Below, one piece after another: positions 55,497-64,000 of a stretch of 64,000 bases of DNA; the first letter of the stretch is position 1; the number at the start of each line of letters is the position of its first letter. The stretch is from NCBI GenBank assembly GCA_007258455.2, contig VDFB02270651.1, forward strand, positions 697,608,197-697,672,196, read 5' to 3'. The notes under the pieces were generated by a model. That model was not told the DNA's origin. It searched no databases and saw nothing but the letters and a program-made list of their open reading frames with translations. The stretch comes from Sequoia sempervirens (lineage: Eukaryota; Streptophyta; Pinopsida; Cupressales; Cupressaceae). A program made the translations under genes and the position numbers.

Positions 55497-56701
55497 AGTG
55501 AGAGCATGAACTTGCTTCAAACTCGCACTAAAGTAGCCATGCCTATCGAGAAGGGTCCAAATGTACTTATGTTAGCAAGATGGAATGACAATAATCAAGA
55601 GGGATTATCAAGCCCCTAGGATTAAGATCCCATGGAAAACTAAACATAAGAACAAAGGAACACATGTGTGAAAGAGAAAGAGAGAGGAGGGAAAAAGGAA
55701 AAGGTCAGATCAAGCTTCGATCATTTTTTTAGCTAGTTGTGAAGTAGATCTAGGCTGCCTGTCTAAAAAAGAAAGTGCATACTCACTCTGGGGTGACAAA
55801 ACTCATGGTGGTCCACCGGGTAAGAAGACCCAAAAGGTGAAATACATACGCTAGTTGGTATGCACTCACAAAACACATAGATGGCTATGGGAAAAGTCAG
55901 GTCACGGAATGGGCATCCCACTCAACCATATCAAAGTTATACCTCCTCATAACTATAATAAAGTGCCACAAAGGAAAATGTTGGTCTGTGATTCATGAGA
56001 CAAGAAAAGGTTTGTATGCTTAGAACTCATGAACAAATAGGAAGGTACCACAGGTATGCAAGTTGTGTTATGCAAGGTGGAAAAGATGTAAAATGTAAAA
56101 AGAAAAAATGTAAAAGCTAAATGATGTTTAAAGGAGTCTTGTTAAGTTCATGCAAGGTCTATCACTTAGGGAACATTGTGTCTAATGTCTCTAATAGAGG
56201 ACCAAGAGGAATGTAATGTGCTAAGATAGATCACACTTATGAAGGACATCACACCCAATTTCGTCCACAAAGTGACAAGCGCATCATCTGAAGTAATAAG
56301 GTTGAACTAAGAACCAAGAATGTAAATGAATAATGCCAATGTATTCCCCCAACTTTAAAGGAATTACTACACATCATTTTGTGCACATTACTTTAAAGTA
56401 GTAGAGGAAAGATGCAAAAATAAAAAAGACATGAGAGCCATCTTAGAAAGCCCCTATGCGAAGTCATATTTTTCCAAGTAAGAATACTTCAGGCATATTA
56501 AAAAGAAAACAAAAGTAAAGGGAGTCGCCCCCAAAAAAAGAGCACACCAAACACATAAGGGATCTATGAAGTTGGGGTTAGTATGTTTGTTTCTACAATT
56601 TTTTGACTAAAGATCTCAAAACTGTCATCATTCCCCAAAGCACATAGAACTGGAAGAGTGACACAAAGAGAGTGAAAACAAAATAAAAATAAAGTTTGTT
56701 T
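55497..56701 (-). other. TE-4 interior, no gene seen
   Basis: No pol motif could be found in any frame; short frames have no family resemblance. Confidence 0.5.
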
Positions 56702-56706
56702 TGGGT

Positions 56707-58324
56707 TGTACCGTAGAAAATTGGACACTCTTGAGAAAAGAGACAATTTCACATATAATTAGACCCACTTTTGAGTTTTTTCATATCATTTACCCTTCAA
56801 AACAACATTTTTAGGCCCCTAAGACCCATTTTTTTAATCTAGAGGCTTGGTTTACCTGAGAAATCACATAAAACCTAACAAAGATCACTTAATTATCTCA
56901 TACCTTCAAAACCCACCTTCAAAAATCAATATTGGGACCCATTTGCCACCTTGGGTGAATGAGTCCCCTCTGGTGGGACCCATTCACCAAGGGTGGCGAA
57001 TGAGTCCCTTTTGAGGGAAATTCCAATTTTTAGTGGGAATTTGATTAATTTAATTTGAATTTCTAGTGAATGCCAGCCTCTTAGGTCTAAATAATTGGAA
57101 AATAAGGTGTTGTTGCTTATGAATACTCATTTTAAGTCATTTCATATATCTTTTTGTCATTTTTCAAGAGCAATTTCTAGAGTCAAGTCTTCCACAACAA
57201 GTCTCATTAGCAAAATTTGATGTTTTAGGGCAGCAAACTAGGGTTTTTGTAGGTCTTGAAGCTCACTCTTTTTTTCAAGATTCAACATTGCAAAGGGTTG
57301 ATGATGGATGGCTATGGTGAATCATGAATAAATCTAGGGTGAAGAGGTGCAACTAGCTACCAAATCATACCTAGGGACTTGGTTTCATATTGATTCCATC
57401 TTCCATTTTTGCTCTATCTTCATATTAAGGTTTGCATTTTATTTATTTGTCATTTTCATTTCATTTCATTTCCATTTTTCTTGTGATGTAAGGATTTTAG
57501 GGTTTATATCTTGCATCATACAAATTATCCTTTCATTTCTTATTCTAGAGCAATGGAATAACTCTTTTGTTACATTTCAGATCTTCCTAGTCTTTAACAC
57601 ATCTAAGGCTAGGGTTCTATGCAAAGTTTTCTCCATTCAAGGTTTAATTACCAAAATAGGGGTTTGACCAAGGAAAACCCCCCATTAGAGAAACAATATC
57701 AGGCTATTTTTTAGGAATTTTTTGAGATCTCAAATCAGGTTTCCCTCAGATATTTTTTGTGCAGGTGTCAAGGTGCAAAACAAAACTTTGAAGTTGCAAA
57801 AATTTCAAAGAGGACTGATTCATCATCCATGGAAAAGGAGTCCCTCTTGAGGTGTAGATTTGAGTCAGATGCAAATCTTGGTTCCTGGTTGACAAAAAAT
57901 AAATTTTGTGCAAAAAAACCTAGAACTGAGACTGATTCACCCAGGGTGGCAAATGAGTCCCAATCAGCTCAAATTTAGACTTCATCAATTTTCCAAAAAA
58001 GAATTCGGTCTTCTTCTATTTCCCAGGTGCAAAAATTTTGAAAAAAAACTTTTTTTTAGTTTAATTTGCATTTTGGTTGCTTCTTTTAAGCTTTTTTGCA
58101 AACAACAATGTGTTTTCAAACATAACTTAAACCTTAGTTTTGCTTTCAAATTTAGTCAAATAGATCACTTAATTGCACTTAGTTCATTTCATTTAGCTCA
58201 TATAATATCACACATAACATAATTTGAATGAACCCTTTAGCATTTTTGGCCCTATCTCTCTCCTTTTAGGTGAAAAACCCTAGAAGAGCTAGAAAAGTGC
58301 AAGGATCTAAAAGTCTATGGTTCA
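56707..58324 (+). repeat. Solo LTR nested in the TE-4 interior
   Basis: Begins TGTACCGTAG, ends AAGTCTATGGTTCA, and is flanked by the perfect duplication TGGGT (56702-56706 and 58325-58329). Stem-loops lie at 56934-56967, 56975-57008, 57811-57844 and 57929-57961. The GGGGTTTGACC..AAACCCC block is at 57659-57681, in a possible intron running from GT 57317 to AG 57764. Confidence 0.9.
56934..57008 (+). repeat. Tandem stem-loops upstream in the nested LTR
   Basis: Two adjacent copies (56934-56967 and 56975-57008) have arms GGGACCCATT.. and ..GAATGAGTCCC, 41 bp apart start to start. The solo LTR at 61309 has the same tandem arrangement (61885-61918 and 61927-61960). Confidence 0.75.
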
Positions 58325-58329
58325 TGGGT

Positions 58330-59009
58330 CAACATGGAAGAGACATTGTGGTATCAATTCTTTGCATCATCCTTGAAAGGAAAACACAAGTGAAAAGAAA
58401 ACAAAACGGTGGAGGAAAAAGGAAAAGCTTTTGGGTCAATATGAATGAGACATTTCAGTCTCAATGCCTTACATAATCCCCAAAATGAAAAAGACAAGAA
58501 ATGACAAAGTAAAAGAAAAAGGGACCTTTTGGTCCAATATGGATGAGACATAGGTCATCCCAATGTTTTATGTCATCCTCAAAAGGAAAACACAAAACAA
58601 AAAGGAAATGTACACAATATAGAAGAATAGAGGTACAAATAGAGGAAGTACACAAAGAGAGAGAACATCAAACACATATTACAGGGGAACACAATACACA
58701 CATAAAAGCATGCACCAAAAGGAAAATGAAAAAGGGGCTAGTAATTAAAACTCAAGTCAGCCATTAACCAAGTTATTGGCTTCTCAATCTCAAGTAGTAT
58801 AAGAAGAAGGTGAATAACATTGATAAGAGACAAAGGACAAATGCATTATGAGGACAAGGCTAACAACTTCTTGCTTCCACAAGATGTAAGACAAGAATGA
58901 GACAAGGTAGGTGATGGGAAGGATCATGCAATAGTGAGAATGGAAGATTCTACAACTATGGGATGATAAATGGATTTGGTTTTAAGGGATGATAGGAAAG
59001 CAGTCGGTG
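58330..59009 (-). other. TE-4 interior after the gag remnant, no gene seen
   Basis: A-rich on the plus strand, with repeated phrases such as TTTTGGGTCAATATGAATGAGACA and TTTTGGTCCAATATGGATGAGACA (about 58430 and 58530). No frame is supported. Confidence 0.45.
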
Positions 59010-60064
59010 TCAGTGAAGTGATACTTGTTCAATATATCCTTCATTGTCTGGCATTCATCATTTTGATGTCCAAGAACACAATGATATTTTCAATATGGTA
59101 TATTAGAGTCTTTAGGATGGATAAGCAACCTATTTGAAAGTGGTAAGAGTATAAGGCCTTTGTTTAAAAGCAGTTGAAGTCTCCTTTCACATTCAGGTGA
59201 TGGATGGATAGGAAACTTGAGTTTTTTCAATTTGTAAAGCCATTTTCGTTTGCTAGATTCAACTCTTTTATGGATGGAAGGAGGAAGAGGACCCATGGGG
59301 ATCCTAGCATCCTTGTATTAGAATCAGGTAATGGTTGTTTGCATGGAAGGAGAATCTTCAAGTCAGGAGGAGAATCAAAGATCATTGTACCATCATCGTG
59401 AAGTCTCCAATATTCAAAAGGAGGCTTGTCAGCATGAGGAGGATCTTGATATCCTAATACTGTTGTCTTTTCTTCTGTTGGTATTTTTTCTAAAATTTGG
59501 TGAATGTCATGTTCAGTTGTTGTATCACATCCTTGTTTTATTCTAAAGGATAGTAAATCCTTTTCCATAGGTTTCTTCAAGATTGATCGATGTGTTTGTG
59601 ACTTTGTTATCATAAAATGGTTGAGGATGTGGTTGTGTAGAGGAACTAGGTCCACCTGTTGATGGGAACTTAGGTCCTTCATTGATTTTAGGATGTACAT
59701 ATCTAAACATGTTAGGAGGTGAGATAGTAGGGAGATCTTGTGACTTCATAGATGGGTAAAAGGCTGCATTGGATTCAAGGTTATCAAGGCATGAATTTAA
59801 AAACTTGGTCATGCTATCATCATATTCTCCAATGATGTCAATAGTATGAGGAGGACATTCATTTGGAGTTGAAGGAGCATGAGTAAGCTCAATGTCATTA
59901 GGATCACATCCAAAGGCACAATTGGACATTTCTACTAAGGATTTCAATGAATTCCAAAACTTGTTAAAAGAAAAGGCCATGATGACAATGAATGGAAGTA
60001 AACTAAGATGTAGGAAAGAAGAGAAAAGAGACAATCTAGAAATTATAATAGAAAGTAAGTACAT
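59010..60064 (-). pseudogene. TE-4 gag-like remnant
   Basis: Starts at ATG 60064 or, more likely, 59980 (MAFSFNKFWNSLKSLVEMSN). Three frames follow one another. The last reads ECERRLQLLLNKGLILLP and then YHCVLGHQNDECQTMKDIL, a C-x3-GH-x4-C knuckle. This parallels the TE-1 gag end (EEFLRKCLQHGVIILP, then CEYHQAKGHTTSNC). The first frame ends ETYGKGFTIL, which recalls the start of the G-patch. No capsid-type WF..W motif was found, so the piece may combine gag and protease-side fragments. Probably non-functional. Confidence 0.55.
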
Positions 60065-60390
60065 AAAACTATAATGCAGAAAATACCCAAAAAAATGCGT
60101 GAAAATGTTGTATAAAATGTATAGGTGGACTGATTCACCCAGGGTGGTGAATGATTCTAGGTATGAGATTTTTTTGTGTTTCTCAGAAAATTTAAAGTTA
60201 TTTTAATGCTTTTCAGATGCAAACTAAAGATGCAAATGCAAATTTTTAGTTTTTTAATGATTTGATATGCAAAAATGAAGTCTAAATGAGTCTTTCATTA
60301 ATGCAAGTTTAGAAACCCTCAGATGCAAAAACAAAACAAAACCTAGGATGCAAGATACAATTGAAATTAGAAAGATAAAGTGTTCAATAT
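60065..60390 (-). other. TE-4 leader with one stem-loop
   Basis: Similar in wording to the TE-3 leader. A stem-loop (60125-60157) has arms GGACTGATTCACCC and GGTGGTGAATGATTC. Confidence 0.6.
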
Positions 60391-60402
60391 GCAGGTTCAC
60401 CA
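60391..60402 (-). other. TE-4 primer-binding site
   Basis: On the element strand TGGTGAACCTGC begins three bases after the LTR, as in TE-3. Confidence 0.75.
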
Positions 60403-60405
60403 AAA

Positions 60406-61308
60406 TGAACCAACAATTTTGTAGGTTATATGTACTTCTCTTACACTCTTAGGATCTTTCACCTAAAAGGAGAGAGATAGACCCCTAAAATTATGGTGGT
60501 TTACTCAAATAAAGGATTGTATGATGTGATTAAGACTAAATGTAATAATGTGAATGCAACTAAATGATGTAATTGACTAATTATGAATGCAAAACTAATG
60601 AAATATGAAATGTTTGAAAACAAAATGTGATATGCAGAAAAGGAAATAGAGATGAAAACTAATGAAAATAAAATTGAACAAGGATTAATAGAGTGGACCT
60701 GGGAATTGGATGATGAATCTAGAATGTTATGAAATTTGGCAAAAATCACTGTAAATCACTAGTGGGACTCATTCGCCATTGATCGTGAATTAGTCCTCCT
60801 ACTGGTAAAAACACTTGAAATTACTTTCCGACTGTCAGGAACTGGATTCTAACAAAATAACCTTTTTTTAGCCTTTAGGTGGGACTCATTCGCCACTAAT
60901 GGAAAATCAATCTTCCTCTAGAATTCTACAAATTTCAAGATCAATTTTGTAGATCCAAAACTGCACTTGTCTTCTTGTTGAGTTGATGGAGTCAAATCTA
61001 TGGCAAACAGACTATAGGTTGTCTCCAAGCTTGAAATAGGGTTTAGTTGAATTGAAACACTTTGTTGACTTCTTGACCACCTTTCAACACCTATTTTCTT
61101 TACAAATATGCATACACAAGTCACAACCTTGTTGAAGAAATATAAAGATATGTCAATGGTTGCTCCAAGATATTTGATGATTGCTTGATTGAATGATGCT
61201 TTGATGATGAATGAGATTGAATTTTTGAATGAACTAGTGAATGAATGGTTGAATGGGGGTGAATGGATGTAAAAACACTTATTTATACACACTTATTCCC
61301 TTAGAACC
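60406..61308 (-). repeat. TE-4 5' LTR, first part (3' portion of the LTR)
   Basis: Matches 52406-53300 closely. Ends on the element strand with ACAAAATTGTTGGTTCA. Stem-loops at 60764-60796 and 60881-60915, TATA at plus 61278-61287, intron-less junction at 61121/61122. Confidence 0.87.
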
Positions 61309-63100
61309 TATACTATAGAAAAAAGGAACTTTCTTGACATGAGAATAATTCATGATAAATTGGACTTAATGAGGCTTTGAATTTGTGTTGTGAATCATTT
61401 TATGCATCCACGCTAGGTCTTGGACCCTTGAAAATTGAATAGCATGCATTTAACAATGTCTTGTAAAGGTGTTGTAAAGTGTTACATAAGAGATTTTCAC
61501 ACTTTTCTAGACTTAATGAACCTATTTCTCCCTAATTCAACATTATAAAATATGGTTAATAATATTATCACAACAATTTAGGAGGCTTGTAAAATAAACT
61601 TAATCCTAACTAGTGTTGTGATGTGTCTTGCACATTCACATTCATTTTTTGGCTTTCCTAAACTATGTGGACCTAATTTTAGTGTTGTAAAGTGTATTTA
61701 ATCACAATTTCACATTGAATTTTGTGTCACAAGCCCTATTTGACATTCACATCATCACTAATAGGCCCTTATTACTCTATCATGTGCATGTCTAGGAAAT
61801 ATTTGATGAAATACCTGACAAAGTTGCAATTTAAACCTTATTTCCTTATCTCCTGGCATCTCTAGCTATCAAAATGGTCCCTGTGGGACCCATTCACCAT
61901 CCATGGTGAATCATTCCCATATAGGTGGAACCCATTCACCATGGGTGGTGAATAAGTCCCATTTGGCCCTTTTTTGACCTTTGAGTAGAAAATAATTGAA
62001 ATTTAAGTTTATTATTTTCATATGTCCACCTTAGGGATCTAATTTTTGAGCTAATAAGGTGAGTTTCCTATAAAATAAACTCTCTAAACCCTAAATCACA
62101 TTAATTTTTCATTATCTATCCATCATTTCTCCATCTCAAGTCAAGCAACTTAGGGTTTCATCATTTCAAGTCACTAAGATATAAATTTTTAGACCTTCAA
62201 GGGAAAATTCTTCATGTTTTGTTATAGAAATTCAAGATCAAACATCATAAGAATGTAATAAATTACATTATTGCATGTTTCATTCCATTGTTTCATCATT
62301 TTGGTTTAATTACCTAAAAGGGGTTTGACCAAGGCAAACCCCCATACCTTACATTCAACATTTCTACTTCTTCTCTTGTGTGTTTGCATATTTAGGAATC
62401 TTGGAATCTTGTAAATCATTAAGAATCAAGTTGCAAAGTTATTCAAGTCATCTATTCATTGAAAAAGTCAAAATATCAACAAAAACTCACTTTCAAGTTT
62501 GGAAATCAAAGTTTCAGAAGCAGACACCTATAGAGAATAAAAGTGCATCCTAAGAGCTTCAGATTCCACCTTTCAATATTAAAAAATTAAAAAGTGGACT
62601 CATTCACCATGGGTGGCGAATGAGTCCCACTCCAAGGTCATTTTTTGTTCTTCTACATTTTTAGATACCCTTTTGTTTCAAGTAGGTTCTAGAATAATTT
62701 TGTAGAATTAGGACTAATTTGCTTAGAATGGTGAATGAGTCACACCACGCCTGAAAAATTAGAATTAGCAACATTCCATAAGCCATTTCCAGTCTCCATC
62801 CATATTCCAGGTGCACACTTTCTATTTGGTTCATTTTTGTATTCATTTCTAGGTGTTTTTGTATTACACAATGTGTTTTCAAACAACATGCATTTCAATA
62901 GTCTTGCATATTTAATAAATCAATTTTATCAATTATTTGCACCTAGTTCATTGCATTTAGTCTTAACTTCATCATACATTCCCTTATTTGAGTGAACCAC
63001 CTATATTTGGGTGTGGGATCTATCTATTTTCATTAGGTGAAAGACCCTAATTGAGCAAAAGAGTCATAACATTCTATCCAACCATAAAATATATGGTACA
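61309..63100 (+). repeat. Solo LTR nested in the TE-4 5' LTR
   Basis: Begins TATACTATAG (TG decayed to TA) and ends AAATATATGGTACA. GAACC (61304-61308) and TAACC (63101-63105) form the target duplication; the TE-4 text resumes without loss (CCCAATAATACATCATCACAG, also at 53297). Stem-loops lie at 61885-61918, 61927-61960 and 62593-62631, with a poor one at 62711-62742. The GGGGTTTGACC..CAAACCCC block is at 62320-62343, with a pyrimidine tract and AG at 62394-62395. Confidence 0.9.
62593..62631 (+). repeat. Stem-loop in the nested LTR
   Basis: AGTGGACTCATTCACCA and TGGCGAATGAGTCCCACT, loop TGGG. It is at the same place as the 4368 stem-loop of the old LTR and pairs as well, though the inner bases differ. 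Confidence 0.8.
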
Positions 63101-63105
63101 TAACC

Positions 63106-63667
63106 CAATAATACATCATCACAGGATGACAAGGTATTTTTGAATAATAACCAAAAAGAAAATTTGAATTATTTAGAATTTGGAGCCAAGGGGGACTCAT
63201 TTGCCACCCATGGCGAATGAGTCCCACCTTGGGCTTGTAAGTGGGTGTCATAAATTATCTTTCATTTAATGTTGTTTTTTGGGTTTAATTTCAAAAATAC
63301 AGTTAATTAAGTCTTATGAGTACATAAAGGGGTCAAATAAAGCATAAGAAAGGTGTAATAGTGAAATCAAGCCTAGAAAAGCATGAAATATTGTTACAAG
63401 ACTTTAAATAACTTTAAAATAGGACTTGATCAGTGATGAAAAGGTGATTCTTAGGTCAATTATAATGAAAAGAGTCTATAAAAGTTTTAAAATGTGTTAC
63501 AACACTTCACAACACCTTCACAAGACACCATAATTTGAATATTCAAGACTTAATGTGAAAGCATAAGTTACATTGCAACATTAAATCAAAGAAAAATAGA
63601 TCAAGAATCATGAGAGAAAGACCTAAATGACCATGAAAATGTAAATGATCCATTTTTCTATGGTACA
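63106..63667 (-). repeat. TE-4 5' LTR, second part (5' portion of the LTR)
   Basis: Continues 61308 beyond the nested LTR. Matches 53300-53696 and 55329-55481 in turn. Starts on the element strand with TGTACCATAG at 63667. Confidence 0.87.
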
Positions 63668-64000
63668 AAGTGAAAGTTAAGTTCATTGGTTCGTGAACTA
63701 GTCTAGCAAAGTTATTTTTTTGTGGACTAGGAGAATTGTATCTGCTATGCAGTCTTCCACAGATTTTCTTTAGGTCTTGCAAATATGGAAGAAGGTCTAT
63801 AATGGGGTTATTTGTGTTCCATCAAGATTGCTCATGGTTTTTTTCTCTGATATGAAGATTTTAGTGAGCCTCCAGTATGCTATGTTCCATGTTTCAGTCT
63901 CTTATAGGAATAAGTCCAATAGTTTTCTCCACATTTCTTGCATATTGAATATTTGTGTCTTTGGATTGGAAGTTATTTAGAGGAAGGTATGTTCCAACTT
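63668..64000. other. Flank of TE-4, no gene recognised
   Basis: AAGTG (63668-63672) is the right target duplication. The rest continues the pre-insertion sequence that ends at 52405. An open frame at 63777-63980 has no recognisable motif. Confidence 0.4.

Larger units (their letters stand above)
52406..63667 (-). mobile_element. TE-4: gag-only LTR element, interrupted by three solo LTRs
   Basis: The minus-strand 5' LTR is 60406-61308 plus 63106-63667, and the 3' LTR is 52406-53696 plus 55329-55481. Each is split by one nested plus-strand LTR. A primer-binding site lies at 60391-60402 and a polypurine tract at 55482-55496. Without the three insertions and their duplications the element is about 6.2 kb with LTRs of about 1.45 kb. 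Only gag-like coding remains (59010-60064); there is no RT or integrase. LTR, leader and primer-binding site match the TE-3 group, so TE-4 was probably mobilised by a TE-3-like element. Confidence 0.85.

Noticed and set aside
3128..63667. Recurring stem-loops as a CRISPR-like array or as MITEs
   Set aside because: Spacing is irregular over kilobases and tied to fixed LTR positions; there are no unique spacers of equal length and no target duplications around single stem-loops.
63777..63980. Open frame of 67 codons near the window end
   Set aside because: No start context, motif or repeat relation; length is within chance for this composition.

Overview
This is a stretch of plant nuclear DNA built almost entirely from nested, decayed LTR retrotransposons. 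Very low gene density, LTRs of 1.0-1.8 kb, a 19-kb element, and broken host-gene remnants (a short-chain dehydrogenase that recalls conifer homologues, and a plant PPR fragment) suggest a seed plant with a very large genome, plausibly a conifer or other gymnosperm. I see no intact cellular gene, no rRNA or tRNA gene and no CRISPR array.

Layout. 27-2119: a decayed reading frame of unknown function. 3128-~5390: an old LTR. 6301-25437: TE-1, a structurally complete Ty3/gypsy element of the Tat type on the minus strand, bounded by the perfect target duplication GGTGT. It carries gag, protease, G-patch, RT, RNase H, a second (archaeal-type) RNase H and integrase, all broken. Between integrase and the 3' LTR it carries an antisense plant mobile domain (PMD) gene with its own TATA box and a spliceable intron. 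27209-39539: TE-2, a 12.3-kb element bounded by ATTTG, with no RT; its one long Asn/Gln/Ser-rich frame ends in an integrase-like remnant, and its 5' part contains PPR fragments. 40842-41279: SDR pseudogene. 42662 to about 52000: TE-3, an older plus-strand relative of TE-1 with 5' LTR, protease to integrase, and again an antisense PMD pseudogene downstream. 52406-63667: TE-4, a minus-strand element without pol. It shares LTR features and primer-binding site with TE-3, and three plus-strand solo LTRs of the same broad family are nested in it, each with a recognisable 5-bp target duplication.

The most interesting signals are these. (1) An antisense PMD gene sits at the same place in two divergent Tat-type elements. 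(2) A stem-loop family (outer arms GGGACTCA / TGAGTCCC) recurs in the TE-3/TE-4 LTRs, and its inner arms change together between copies. (3) A GT-AG segment in the LTR leader is present in one nested solo LTR (54444-54600) and exactly absent from both LTRs of TE-4, as expected if TE-4 was copied from a spliced transcript. (4) In-frame stops in the PMD gene are 17 TAG, 3 TGA and no TAA, a pattern expected from decay of methylated CAG and CGA sites.

Order of events by nesting: TE-4 inserted into sequence downstream of TE-3; three family members then inserted into TE-4 and were reduced to solo LTRs. TE-1 inserted into a region that shows possible Ty1/copia remnants.
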